A stretch of 64,000 bases of DNA from Actinophytocola xinjiangensis (GTDB taxonomy: Bacteria > Actinomycetota > Actinomycetes > Mycobacteriales > Pseudonocardiaceae). The DNA lies in NCBI RefSeq assembly GCF_001921215.1, contig NZ_MSIF01000013.1, positions 62,001 through 126,000 of the forward strand, in the 5' to 3' direction. The notes beneath the pieces were generated by a model. It saw nothing but the letters and a program-made list of their open reading frames with translations. It had not been told where the DNA came from and searched no databases. This document shows, piece by piece, positions 1 to 7,709 of the stretch (positions within the stretch are counted from its first letter, which is position 1; every line of letters begins with the position of its first letter). Position numbers and translations under genes: made by a program.

Positions 1-96
1 GCTCAGCACGCGCGGAGGCGTTCCCCGCTCGGTGAGCCGCTCGACGACCGCGCGCCCGAGCGTTCCGGTGCCTCCGGTGACCAGAGTGGTGTCCAC
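1..96 (-). CDS. NAD(P)-binding (NmrA/SDR-like) protein, N-terminal fragment
   Basis: Only the first 32 codons are inside the window; the gene runs off the left edge. The start is GTG at 94-96, with GGGAGG eight bases upstream. The N-terminus reads LVTGGTGTLGRAVVERL, a Rossmann nucleotide-binding motif of the TGGTGxLG form typical of atypical short-chain dehydrogenases such as NmrA-like proteins. The partner reductase or sensor role cannot be judged from this fragment. Confidence 0.7.
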   Translation of the reverse strand, partial: MDTTLVTGGTGTLGRAVVERLTERGTPPRVLS

Positions 97-251
97 CCGG
101 CCAGCCTCCCAGACTCACCCGTTCGAGGGTCGGGCCACCCGATCAGGTTCTCCTGTGGTCGAGAACCCTGACAACGCGCGAGCAAACCGGGGAACCGGGT
201 GTGGTGGGAGTTCGTGAAGGGTATCCGTCGCGCGGGACGGAGGAGAACGCC

Positions 252-443
252 ATGACTGTGCACGCTCGTCAGGTGGCCCGGCACTGCCGGGAGCAGATGG
301 CCGCGCGTGACGAGGACCAGCGCGACGAACACTGCGACCAACACCGCGACCAACACCGCGACCAACACCAGGCCAACCAACCCGACACACCGCCTCTCGA
401 GGAAACCCGCCCGATGTCCCGGGAAGAGGCCCTGAGGGCTTGA
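252..443 (+). CDS. Small His/Asp/Gln-repeat hypothetical protein (63 aa)
   Basis: The start is ATG 252, with GGAGGA seven bases upstream; a longer frame from 201 has no ribosome site. The protein is hydrophilic with no signal peptide. Its centre carries a tandem repeat of the tetrad D-Q-H-R (CDQHRDQHRDQH) encoded by three copies of a 12-base unit around 336-375, preceded by His-Cys and Glu-His-Cys pairs. I do not recognise a family. The His/Cys-rich pattern could bind a metal, but that is only inference. A strong hairpin follows directly. Confidence 0.55.
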   Translation: MTVHARQVARHCREQMAARDEDQRDEHCDQHRDQHRDQHQANQPDTPPLEETRPMSREEALRA

Positions 444-448
444 CGATC

Positions 449-480
449 CCGCCGCGCCCGGTGCCGCCCGGGCGCGGCGG
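449..480 (+). terminator. Strong hairpin, probable terminator
   Basis: A perfect 13-base-pair stem (449-461 with 468-480) closes a 6-base loop five bases after the small protein gene. It has no T tract, as is common for hairpin terminators in high-GC actinomycetes. Confidence 0.6.
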
Positions 481-551
481 CGTCACTCCATCGGGGGATG
501 TTCGGGGCGTCGCGGCGGGGCGGGTTCGTGGGACTGCACAACAGTTGCCGC

Positions 552-2021
552 ATGGAGACGGGGAAGACGGCGGAGACGAGGTCCGCGCCGAGCACCGGGT
601 TCTTCGGGCATCCGCGAGCCCTGGGGAACCTGTTCGGCCTGGAGATGTGGGAACGCTTCTCGTTCTACGGGATGCAGGGGATCCTCACCATCTACCTCTA
701 CTACTCGGCCGCCGACGGCGGACTCGGGCTGTCCGAGGGCACGGCCACCAGCATCGTCGGTGCCTACGGCGGGCTGGTGTACCTGTCGACGATCGTCGGG
801 GCCTGGTTGGCCGACCGCGTCGCCGGGTCCGAGCGGGTGCTGTTCCTCAGCGCCGTGATGATCATGTGCGGGCACATCTGCCTCGCGCTGCTGCCCGGGT
901 TCACCGGTGTGGGGGCGGGGCTGGTGCTGATCGCGGTGGGCAGCGGCGGGCTCAAGGCGAACGCGACCTCGCTGGTGGGACGGCTGTACGCGCCAGAGGA
1001 CGAGCGGCGGGACGCGGGGTTCTCGCTGTTCTACCTCGGGGTCAACCTTGGCGCGTTCATCGGGCCGCTGCTGACCGGGCTGGCGCAGCAGAACCTGGGC
1101 TTCCACTACGGGTTCGGGCTGGCCGCGATCGGCATGGCGGCCGGGCTCGTCCAGTACTCCCTGGGGCGAGCGAACCTGAGCTCGGACGCGAACGAGGTGC
1201 CCAACCCGCTGCCGCCCGGGCGCCGGGGCTGGGTCGCGGCGGGCGCGGCGGTGGTGGTCGCCGGGATCGTGCTGGTGGTGATGGCCGGGGTGGTGACGGC
1301 GGCGAACCTGGCCAACGTGACCGTGGTGGTGATCATCGTGGCGGCGGTGGCGTACTTCGCGGTGATCCTGTCCAGCCGGCGGATCACGGCGCTGGAGCGC
1401 CGCCGGGTCGCCAGCTTCATCCCGTTGTTCCTGGCGAGCTTCGTGTTCTTCTCGTTGTTCCAGCAGCAGTTCACCGTGCTGGTCATCTACACCGACCAGC
1501 GCCTGGACCGCACGATCTTCGGCTGGGAGATGCCGGTGTCCTGGGCGAACTCGATCAACCCGGTGTTCATCATCCTGCTGGCCGCCGTGTTCGCCGCGCT
1601 GTGGACCAGGCTGGGGCCGCGGCAACCCTCGACGCCGGTCAAGTTCGCGCTCGGCACGATCTTCATGGGCGTGGCGTTCCTGTGTTTCCTGCCGTGGTCG
1701 GGCGGCACCGGCAACACCACGCCGCTGATCGCGCTGGTCGGCATCATCCTGCTGTTCACGATCGGCGAGCTGCTGCTCTCGCCGGTCGGGCTGTCGGTGT
1801 CGACCAAGCTCGCGCCGGCGCTGTTCCGCACGCAGATGGTGGCGCTGAACTTCCTGTCGGTCGCGCTCGGCACGGCCGCGGCCGGGTCGTTCGCCAAGTA
1901 CTACTCGGTGGACGACGAGGGCGGGTACTTCCTGGTCGTCGGCGGGGTCGCGGTGGCGTTCGGGATCCTGTTGTGGGTGGTGAGCCCGTTCATCCGGCGG
2001 TTGATGAGCGGGGTCCACTAA
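552..2021 (+). CDS. POT family proton-dependent peptide transporter
   Basis: This is a multi-spanning membrane protein of about 489 residues, the usual length for bacterial POT/PTR2 (DtpT-like) transporters that import di- and tripeptides with protons. The diagnostic E-x-x-E-R-F motif is present near the N-terminus as EMWERFSFYG, and at least twelve hydrophobic segments follow. I prefer ATG 552 because the family signature starts soon after it; the frame is open from ATG 498, but the extra 18 residues look unlike the family and neither site has a clear ribosome binding sequence. The gene appears monocistronic, with hairpins on both sides. Confidence 0.93.
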   Translation: METGKTAETRSAPSTGFFGHPRALGNLFGLEMWERFSFYGMQGILTIYLYYSAADGGLGLSEGTATSIVGAYGGLVYLSTIVGAWLADRVAGSERVLFLSAVMIMCGHICLALLPGFTGVGAGLVLIAVGSGGLKANATSLVGRLYAPEDERRDAGFSLFYLGVNLGAFIGPLLTGLAQQNLGFHYGFGLAAIGMAAGLVQYSLGRANLSSDANEVPNPLPPGRRGWVAAGAAVVVAGIVLVVMAGVVTAANLANVTVVVIIVAAVAYFAVILSSRRITALERRRVASFIPLFLASFVFFSLFQQQFTVLVIYTDQRLDRTIFGWEMPVSWANSINPVFIILLAAVFAALWTRLGPRQPSTPVKFALGTIFMGVAFLCFLPWSGGTGNTTPLIALVGIILLFTIGELLLSPVGLSVSTKLAPALFRTQMVALNFLSVALGTAAAGSFAKYYSVDDEGGYFLVVGGVAVAFGILLWVVSPFIRRLMSGVH

Positions 2022-2028
2022 ACCGTTT

Positions 2029-2067
2029 GTGCCCGGGACGGCCGGTCCGGTACTGCTGTCCCGGCAC
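2029..2067 (+). terminator. Imperfect hairpin after the peptide transporter gene
   Basis: The arms 2029-2039 and 2058-2067 pair over ten base pairs with a single bulged C, seven bases after the transporter stop. It is a plausible terminator or processing site. Confidence 0.4.
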
Positions 2068-2107
2068 GCCCGCCGCCGGTGGGCGTCGAGAACGAGAGGA
2101 GGAGCCG

Positions 2108-2155
2108 ATGACCGCCATGATCACCGCGCTCGCGTCCTCCCGGGGCCGGAACTGA
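2108..2155 (+). CDS. 15-codon leader ORF before the GNAT gene
   Basis: ATG 2108 has an excellent ribosome site (GAGAGGAGGAG, spacer 3-4 bases) and the frame reads MTAMITALASSRGRN before a TGA at 2153. It ends 38 bases before the GTG of the GNAT gene, whose own ribosome site is weaker. It may be a translated leader peptide. Alternatively it is the true N-terminus of the GNAT gene, with a frame change around the C/G run at 2140-2148: the downstream frame is open through this region and a -1 shift would join them. No stalling motif is evident. Confidence 0.4.
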   Translation: MTAMITALASSRGRN

Positions 2156-2193
2156 CCCTGGGGGAGTGGGCGCCTTCCGTACCGGAGAGTGCC

Positions 2194-3132
2194 GTGCACG
2201 ACCTGACCCTGCGCCCGATCACCGGGGGCGACGAGCTCGACCTGTTCAACCAACTGCCCTACACCCTCAACCACGAACTCGCCGACGACCTGGTCGAGCG
2301 CCGCCGCCGGCCGGAGTGGATGTGGGTCGCCGTGCGCGGCGACCGGGTGCTCGCCAGGCTCGCCTGGTGGACCAATGCGGGCGACGACACCCCGTTCCTG
2401 CTGGACATCCTCGACCTCGACGACACCGCGGCGGACCGCGTCGACATCGGCGTGCGACTGTTGCGTACGGCCATGGCCACGGTCGTCCCGCCCGGCACAC
2501 GTCCACCGGAGTACCTGCGTGACATCCCGTCCGACTGGCGCGAGGTCGCCCCGGCCCGCCGTGTCGTCGAGGACCGGCTGGCCGTGGTGGAGCGGGTGGG
2601 CGCGCACCCGTTCGTCGAACGACTGCGGTTCCAGTGGAACCCGGGGACCCCGGTCCCCGAACCGAACGGGCGCCTGACGTTCCGGACACCGCACGACACC
2701 GAGGAACTCCTCGACCTGATGACCCGGGTCCTCGACGGGACCCTGGACGCCCACAGCCAGGACAGCCTGACCCGGCTGTCGGCCCGCGAGGCCGCCGTCG
2801 AGCACTTCGAGGAGGAGCTGGCGCACTACCGCGGTCCGCGTGACTGGTGGCGGGTCGCGACGCTGCCCGGCGGTGCGCCGGTCGGCTTCGTCACCCCGGC
2901 CCGCAACGACTACAACCCGATCATCGGCTACATCGCCGTCCTGCCGGAGCACCGTGGCAACGGCTACGTCGACGACATCCTCGCCGAGGGCACCCGGGTG
3001 CTGGCCGCCCAGGACGTCCCGCGCATCCGGGCGGCGACCGATCTCGGCAACACCCCGATGGCAAACGCTTTCCTGCGTGCTGGCTACGACAACTTCGAAC
3101 GCACGGTGAACCTGGTCTGGGACCAGCCCTGA
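2194..3132 (+). CDS. GNAT family acetyltransferase, two-domain
   Basis: The predicted 312-residue protein is about twice the size of a single GNAT domain. The C-terminal half has the acetyl-CoA pyrophosphate-binding signature (VLPEHRGNGYVDDIL, the R/Q-x-x-G-x-G/A motif A) and the typical N-x-x-M-x-x-x-F-x-x-x-G-Y motif B. The N-terminal half is probably a degenerate GNAT fold. I chose GTG 2194 because GGAG lies six bases upstream and the protein then begins like the family (LTLRPITGGDE). The acyl acceptor is unknown. The gene ends two bases from the convergent lacI-type gene. Confidence 0.85.
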   Translation: MHDLTLRPITGGDELDLFNQLPYTLNHELADDLVERRRRPEWMWVAVRGDRVLARLAWWTNAGDDTPFLLDILDLDDTAADRVDIGVRLLRTAMATVVPPGTRPPEYLRDIPSDWREVAPARRVVEDRLAVVERVGAHPFVERLRFQWNPGTPVPEPNGRLTFRTPHDTEELLDLMTRVLDGTLDAHSQDSLTRLSAREAAVEHFEEELAHYRGPRDWWRVATLPGGAPVGFVTPARNDYNPIIGYIAVLPEHRGNGYVDDILAEGTRVLAAQDVPRIRAATDLGNTPMANAFLRAGYDNFERTVNLVWDQP

Positions 3133-3134
3133 CC

Positions 3135-4145
3135 TCAGGCCGAGCCTCGCACCACCAGGGTCGGTTCGAAGACCACCCTGGTGGGCGGGGCGTCCGGGTC
3201 GGCGACCCTGGCCAGCAGCAGCCGGGCCATCTCGGCGGCCATGTCGGCGACCGGTTGCCGGACGGTGGTCAGCGGCGGGTCGCAGGCCAGGGCCGCGCTG
3301 CTGTCGTCGAACCCGACCACCGCGACGTCCTGCGGGACGCGGCGGCCGGTGGCGCGCAGGACGGTCATGGCGCCCTGGGCCATCAGGTCCGAGGCGGCGA
3401 ACACGGCGTCCAGGCCGGGATGCGCGCGGAGCAGGTGGACCATGCTGGTCTCGCCGCTCTCCCGGGTGAAGTCGCCCTCCGTCCACGGGAGGTCGGGGTC
3501 GGCGACGGCGTCCAGGAAACCGGTGTGCCGGTCCTGGCCCGCCGAGGTGTGTTGCGGCCCGGCGATGGTCACGATCCGGTTGCGGCGTAGGGACATCAGG
3601 TGTTGGGCGGCGAGCGCGCCGCCGGCGGTCTGGTCGACGTCCACGTAGGTCACCGGGAGCGGGTGCAGCGGCCGGGAGGACATCACCACGGGGTGGTTGG
3701 CCTCGATCAGCTGCCGGGGCAACGGGTCGTCGCGGTCGGTGTGGATGAGGATCACGCCGTCGAGCCGGCCCCGGCGCAGGTCGCTGACCACCTGGTCGCG
3801 GGTGTTGGTGTCCATCGTCATCAGGACGAGGTGGACACCGCTCGGGCCGATCACCGACATCACACCCCGGATGACCGTCTCGAAGAACGGGTCACCGGCC
3901 AGCCGGGACTCCTCGGGCAGCACCAGGCCGATGGCGTCGGCGCGGCGGGTGACCAGCGAGCGCGCCGCCAGGTTCGGCACGTACCCGGTCGCGTCGATCG
4001 CGTTCTGCACCGCCGCGCGGATCGTCGCGTCCACCGTCGCCACCCCGTTGACCACGCGGGAGGCGGTGGCCCGGGACACGCCGGCCACCCGGGCCACCTC
4101 CTCGAGGGTGACGCGTTTCGACGAGGTACGGCGCGGGTCGGACAC
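3135..4145 (-). CDS. LacI family transcriptional regulator
   Basis: The 336-residue protein begins with a helix-turn-helix at about residues 12-35 (VTLEEVARVAGVSRATASRV, then VNG), followed by the hinge helix and a periplasmic-binding-protein-like effector domain. This is the length and order of the LacI/GalR family, whose members normally sense a sugar. GTG 4145 is preceded by AAGAAG. The gene lies 26 bases after the DUF305-like gene and reads the same way, so DUF1996-DUF305-lacI is probably one transcript. That makes this protein the best candidate to bind the two GAGAGCGCTCTC palindromes at 5648 and 5814; this is inference. Confidence 0.93.
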   Translation of the reverse strand: MSDPRRTSSKRVTLEEVARVAGVSRATASRVVNGVATVDATIRAAVQNAIDATGYVPNLAARSLVTRRADAIGLVLPEESRLAGDPFFETVIRGVMSVIGPSGVHLVLMTMDTNTRDQVVSDLRRGRLDGVILIHTDRDDPLPRQLIEANHPVVMSSRPLHPLPVTYVDVDQTAGGALAAQHLMSLRRNRIVTIAGPQHTSAGQDRHTGFLDAVADPDLPWTEGDFTRESGETSMVHLLRAHPGLDAVFAASDLMAQGAMTVLRATGRRVPQDVAVVGFDDSSAALACDPPLTTVRQPVADMAAEMARLLLARVADPDAPPTRVVFEPTLVVRGSA

Positions 4146-4171
4146 CGCTTCTTTATACCCGGGCGCGGATC

Positions 4172-4738
4172 TCAGGCGAGGGTGTCCAGTCTGGCGAGGG
4201 TCGTGTCGCGTTCGTCGACCATCGACGCCGCCAGTGCCCGGGTGTCGGGATGGGTGGCGTTGTCGGCGGCGGACGCGGCGACCGTCCTGGACTCGGTCAG
4301 GTGCGCGCGGGCCAGTCGGGCGAACTCCACGTCGAACGCCGGCGCGGCGCGCAGCGTGGCCAGTTCGTCCTCGGTGGGCATGCCCGGCATGTCGTGGCCC
4401 TTGTGGAGGTTCTGGTACTCCACGGCGGCGGCGTCGAGCAGGCCGTGCAGGGCGGTCAGCTCGGTGCGGCGGGCGGCGGCGAGGTCCTTGGCGAAGTCAC
4501 GAAGCAACGGATCGGTCGCGTCGGTGGCGCCCAGGTCGAGCAGGAGCAGGGCCTGGTCGTCGGTGGCGATCGCGAGCTGGACGAAGGACTCCTCGGTGGC
4601 GCCGAAACCTCCCGGCGCCACCGAGGACGTGGTCACCGGCGGCGGGAGAGCCGGGACCGACGGCGGTGGGGCCTGCTGGCCACAGGCCGCGACGCCTGTG
4701 GCCAGCAGGAAGATCACGAACAGGCGAAACAGCGTCAC
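4172..4738 (-). CDS. Lipoprotein, degenerate DUF305 family
   Basis: The N-terminus is a lipoprotein signal ending in a lipobox (ATGVAAC) around residue 19, so the protein should be membrane anchored outside the cell. The rest is helical and resembles DUF305 ferritin-like proteins, including a GHDMPGMPTEDEL segment. However, both His-His pairs typical of DUF305 are missing (TDDQA and RAHLTES at the equivalent places), so a conserved metal role is doubtful. GTG 4738 overlaps the stop of the DUF1996 gene as GTGA, so translation is coupled to that gene. A longer frame from 4762 lies inside the upstream gene and is less likely. Confidence 0.75.
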   Translation of the reverse strand: MTLFRLFVIFLLATGVAACGQQAPPPSVPALPPPVTTSSVAPGGFGATEESFVQLAIATDDQALLLLDLGATDATDPLLRDFAKDLAAARRTELTALHGLLDAAAVEYQNLHKGHDMPGMPTEDELATLRAAPAFDVEFARLARAHLTESRTVAASAADNATHPDTRALAASMVDERDTTLARLDTLA

Positions 4739-5604
4739 AGGGGGCGCCCGTCGTGACCACACTTGATCACCGGACGGATGCAGTCACGCACCCGCCGTTC
4801 CATCTCGTCGGCCGGCCACACGTTGAAGAAGTCGCCGTGCATGGTTCGGCCGTCGCCGGAGGCGAGCCGCAGGGCGGAGGGGTCGCCGCTGACCGGGTAG
4901 CGCAGGACCATCCGCAGCTTGGGCACCTGCACCGGGTGGGTGGACGGGCAGTTGCCGCCGACCGGGTAGGCCATGTGGCTCATGTGGTTGGACGAGTCGA
5001 GCGTCGTCCCGTTCCAGCACTGCGGGAAGTCGAGATAGGTCTCCAGCTGGGTGCCGGACGGGCAGTTGACGAAGTTCTTCGACGGTGGCACGTGTCCGGC
5101 GTGCAGGCATGACCAGCGCGCGAGGCTGTCGGCGTCGCCGGTGGCCCGCGCGTTGCCGGCGACGATCTTCAGCCCGACCGGTGTCGGTTGGGTGGCCGCC
5201 GGGTTGTTCACGCCCTCACCGAGGTAGTAGAACGTGATGCCCGTCGGGACGACCGGTTGGTTGTCGCGGAACAGGGTCGGTACCCAGTAGGAGGAGATGT
5301 CGACGTTCGGGTCGCAGGTGCCGGTCTGCCCGAGCAGGTCGCCGTACTCGGAGTGGGCGTCGGTCGCGGTGTTGCCGAAGAAGTCGTGCGAGTGCGAGGC
5401 ACCCGGCAGCTTCGGGAACACGATCGGGTCGTCGGGCAGGCGGTGGCTCAACGTGCAGTCGGCCGGGAACTCGGCGACCCGGATCACCGCGTCGGCCCGA
5501 TTGGCCGCGCCGGTGATCGCGCCGATGACCACGGTGCTCGCGGCGAGCACGAACACCAGCCCGATCTTGAGCAGAGCGCGCCAGCTAGTCATGTTCTTCC
5601 CCAT
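4735..5604 (-). CDS. Secreted DUF1996 domain protein
   Basis: A Sec-type signal (basic start, long hydrophobic stretch, ADA cleavage near residue 40) precedes a domain with the features of DUF1996: SHSHDFFGN, SSYWVPTL, HMSHMAYP and the C-terminal MHGDFFN block, rich in His, Asp, Trp and Cys. DUF1996 proteins are secreted in fungi and actinomycetes, and I know of no proven activity. ATG 5604 (spacer about ten from GAGGGAG) is preferred to ATG 5592; the open frame from 5712 would put the start upstream of the operator. The gene is first in the leftward unit and divergent from a GH16 glucanase gene, which suggests a role on polysaccharides. Confidence 0.82.
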   Translation of the reverse strand: MGKNMTSWRALLKIGLVFVLAASTVVIGAITGAANRADAVIRVAEFPADCTLSHRLPDDPIVFPKLPGASHSHDFFGNTATDAHSEYGDLLGQTGTCDPNVDISSYWVPTLFRDNQPVVPTGITFYYLGEGVNNPAATQPTPVGLKIVAGNARATGDADSLARWSCLHAGHVPPSKNFVNCPSGTQLETYLDFPQCWNGTTLDSSNHMSHMAYPVGGNCPSTHPVQVPKLRMVLRYPVSGDPSALRLASGDGRTMHGDFFNVWPADEMERRVRDCIRPVIKCGHDGRPL

Positions 5605-5647
5605 TGAAGACGAACTCCCTCGGCTCTCAGGATGTGCAGGGAATCGA

Positions 5648-5659
5648 GAGAGCGCTCTC
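5648..5659. promoter_or_regulatory. LacI-type operator, copy 1
   Basis: The 12-base perfect palindrome GAGAGCGCTCTC lies 44 bases upstream of the DUF1996 start and eight bases downstream of a candidate leftward -10. A central CG palindrome with GAGCGCTC symmetry is typical of LacI-family operators in actinomycetes. Confidence 0.75.
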
Positions 5660-5667
5660 ACGAACAG

Positions 5668-5696
5668 AGCATGACCTGGCTCACAGGGTCGGTCAA
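5668..5696 (-). promoter_or_regulatory. Candidate promoter of the DUF1996-DUF305-lacI unit
   Basis: Reading leftward, TTGACC (5696-5691) is separated by 17 bases from CATGCT (5673-5668). The -10 box is weak. The operator begins eight bases further on, where a bound repressor would block initiation. Confidence 0.45.
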
Positions 5697-5775
5697 TGAT
5701 TTTGTTCCGCACGGGAACAAATAGACGCCATTTGGACGCACGCGGTGCTACTTCTGGCCCACTGTGCGCACGCTC

Positions 5776-5804
5776 TTGACAGTTGGTAGCCCGAAAGGCA
5801 CTCT
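5776..5804 (+). promoter_or_regulatory. Candidate promoter of the GH16 glucanase gene
   Basis: TTGACA (5776-5781) is followed after 17 bases by CACTCT (5799-5804), a weak -10. The second operator starts nine bases downstream, so the spacing mirrors that of the leftward promoter almost exactly. Confidence 0.45.
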
Positions 5805-5813
5805 CTGTCCGGA

Positions 5814-5825
5814 GAGAGCGCTCTC
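5814..5825. promoter_or_regulatory. LacI-type operator, copy 2
   Basis: A second exact GAGAGCGCTCTC palindrome, with flanks resembling copy 1 (GA before and ACG after both), lies 72 bases upstream of the glucanase start. Confidence 0.75.
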
Positions 5826-5897
5826 ACGGCTTGCCTCTCCCATTCACTTTTCCCCTCGCGCCGCTGGCGTGCCGCCGCGGCGTGCGAAGGAGCACGC

Positions 5898-7643
5898 ATG
5901 AAACCGGTTCTGTTCCGGCGGCGTGGTCGCCGGTTGTTCACGTTGGCGCTCGCCGCGGGGTTGGCGACGGCGCTGGTCCAGGTCCTGTCGCCGGCCGCCC
6001 CGGCGGTGGCCGCCGGCTCGCTGCTGTCCCAGGGGCGCCCGGTCACGGCGTCCTCGTCGGAGTCCGCCGCCTTCCCGGCGACCGCCGCCGTCGACGGTGA
6101 TACCGGTACCCGGTGGTCGAGCCAGTTCGCCGATCCACAGTGGATCCAGGTCGACCTCGGCCAGCCGGCGGCGATCGACGAGGTGCGCCTCAACTGGGAG
6201 GCCGCCCACGCGAGATCATTCACCGTTCAGTTGTCCGACAACGGTTCCACGTGGTCCACAGTGTACTCAACGACGACCGCGACCGGCGGTGTCCAGGCGC
6301 TGCCGGTCACCGGCAACGGCCGCTACGTCCGCCTGGGACTGACCAGCCGCGCCACCCAGTGGGGCTATTCGCTGTGGGAGTTCCAGGTGTACGGCACCAC
6401 CGGCACCGACCCGGGCCCTGGTCCTGGCCCCGACGGCCTGCTCTCCTACCAGAAACCCGCCACCGCCTCGACCTTCCAGGACGACGGCGCCTGTCGCGCC
6501 TGCACCCCGTCCAAGGCGACGGACCTCGATCCCGCCACCCGCTGGGCGACCAGCGCGACCAACGGCTGGGTCGACCCGGGCTGGATCACCATCGACCTTG
6601 GCGCCACCGCGACGATCGAGAGCGTCGTCCTGCAGTGGGACCCGGCCTACGCCGTCGACTACCAGCTCCAGGTGTCCGACGACAACGCGACCTGGCGCAC
6701 GATGTACACGACAACCTCGGGCACGGGCTTCAAGGAAACCGTGACGGTGTCCGGCACCGGTCGCTACGTTCGGATGTACGGCACCGAACGGTCCAACGGC
6801 TACGGCTACTCGCTGTGGGAGTTCCAGGTCTACGGCACCGGCGGTGCCCCGACCCAGCCGCCGCCCGCCCCGCCCGCCCCCGACTTCGACAACCTGGTGT
6901 GGAGCGACGAGTTCAACGGCGCCAACGGTTCCACCCCGGACCCGGCGAAGTGGACCCCCGAGGTCGGCCCCGGCGTGAACAACGAACTCCAGTACTACAC
7001 GAACAACGACAACGCCAGGATGGACGGTGCCGGCAACCTGGTCATCCAGGCCAGGCGCCAGGTCACGCCGGGCTCGGCCTGCCCGCCGGACCCGAACAGC
7101 GGCGGCAGCACGACGTGCCAGTACACGTCGGGTCGCCTCAACACCGCCGGAAAGTTCGAGACCACCTACGGTCGTGTCGAGGCACGGATCAAGGTCTCCA
7201 GCACCCAGGGCCTGTGGCCCGCGTTCTGGATGCTCGGCGGCAACTTCTTCGACGGCGTCCCCTGGCCCGCGTCCGGTGAGATCGACATCCTCGAACACAT
7301 CGGTCGCGAACCCACGCTGGTCCACTCGACCCTGCACGCCCCCGCGTACTTCGGGGCCGGTGGCCACGGCGCACCCCTGGAGCTGGGCACCAACGCCAGC
7401 GCCGCGTTCCACGTGTTCGCCGTCGAATGGGACGCGAGCCACATGACGTTCTTCGTGGACGACAACCCCTTCTTCACCGTCGACCGCGACCAGCTGGAGC
7501 GGACCCGAGGGCCGTGGGTGTACGACCACCCGTTCTTCATCATTCTCAACAACGCCGTGGGCGGCGACTGGCCTGGCCCGCCCGGTCCCGGCACGGTCCT
7601 CCCGCAGAACATGATGATCGACTACGTCCGCGTCTACCGCTGA
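5898..7643 (+). CDS. Secreted GH16 beta-glucanase with two discoidin-like domains
   Basis: The 581-residue protein has a Sec signal with cleavage likely after AVAA at residue 39, two F5/8 type C (discoidin/CBM32-like) modules at about 40-170 and 185-320, each ending in YSLWEFQVYG, a Pro-rich linker, and a GH16 catalytic domain from about 333. The catalytic motif EIDILE is at residues 461-466, so E461 is the predicted nucleophile and E466 the acid/base. GH16 members of this kind cleave beta-1,3 or mixed-linkage glucans. ATG 5898 follows GAAGGAG. Two operators and a divergent LacI unit suggest sugar-dependent repression. Confidence 0.93.
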   Translation: MKPVLFRRRGRRLFTLALAAGLATALVQVLSPAAPAVAAGSLLSQGRPVTASSSESAAFPATAAVDGDTGTRWSSQFADPQWIQVDLGQPAAIDEVRLNWEAAHARSFTVQLSDNGSTWSTVYSTTTATGGVQALPVTGNGRYVRLGLTSRATQWGYSLWEFQVYGTTGTDPGPGPGPDGLLSYQKPATASTFQDDGACRACTPSKATDLDPATRWATSATNGWVDPGWITIDLGATATIESVVLQWDPAYAVDYQLQVSDDNATWRTMYTTTSGTGFKETVTVSGTGRYVRMYGTERSNGYGYSLWEFQVYGTGGAPTQPPPAPPAPDFDNLVWSDEFNGANGSTPDPAKWTPEVGPGVNNELQYYTNNDNARMDGAGNLVIQARRQVTPGSACPPDPNSGGSTTCQYTSGRLNTAGKFETTYGRVEARIKVSSTQGLWPAFWMLGGNFFDGVPWPASGEIDILEHIGREPTLVHSTLHAPAYFGAGGHGAPLELGTNASAAFHVFAVEWDASHMTFFVDDNPFFTVDRDQLERTRGPWVYDHPFFIILNNAVGGDWPGPPGPGTVLPQNMMIDYVRVYR

Positions 7644-7651
7644 GGGAACAG

Positions 7652-7697
7652 GGCCGACCACAGGGGCAGGGCGCCGGCCAGGCCCCTGTGGTCGGCC
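7652..7697 (+). terminator. Long perfect hairpin terminator
   Basis: A 16-base-pair perfect stem (7652-7667 with 7682-7697) with a 14-base loop follows the glucanase stop by eight bases and lies just before the convergent gene ending at 7710, so it may stop transcription from both sides. Confidence 0.8.
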
Positions 7698-7709
7698 GTC
7701 GGGGGCCGG

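Noticed and set aside
483-2018. Minus-strand open frame of 511 codons
   Set aside because: It is the exact antisense shadow of the peptide transporter and consists of His/Arg/Asp/Gln-rich sequence.
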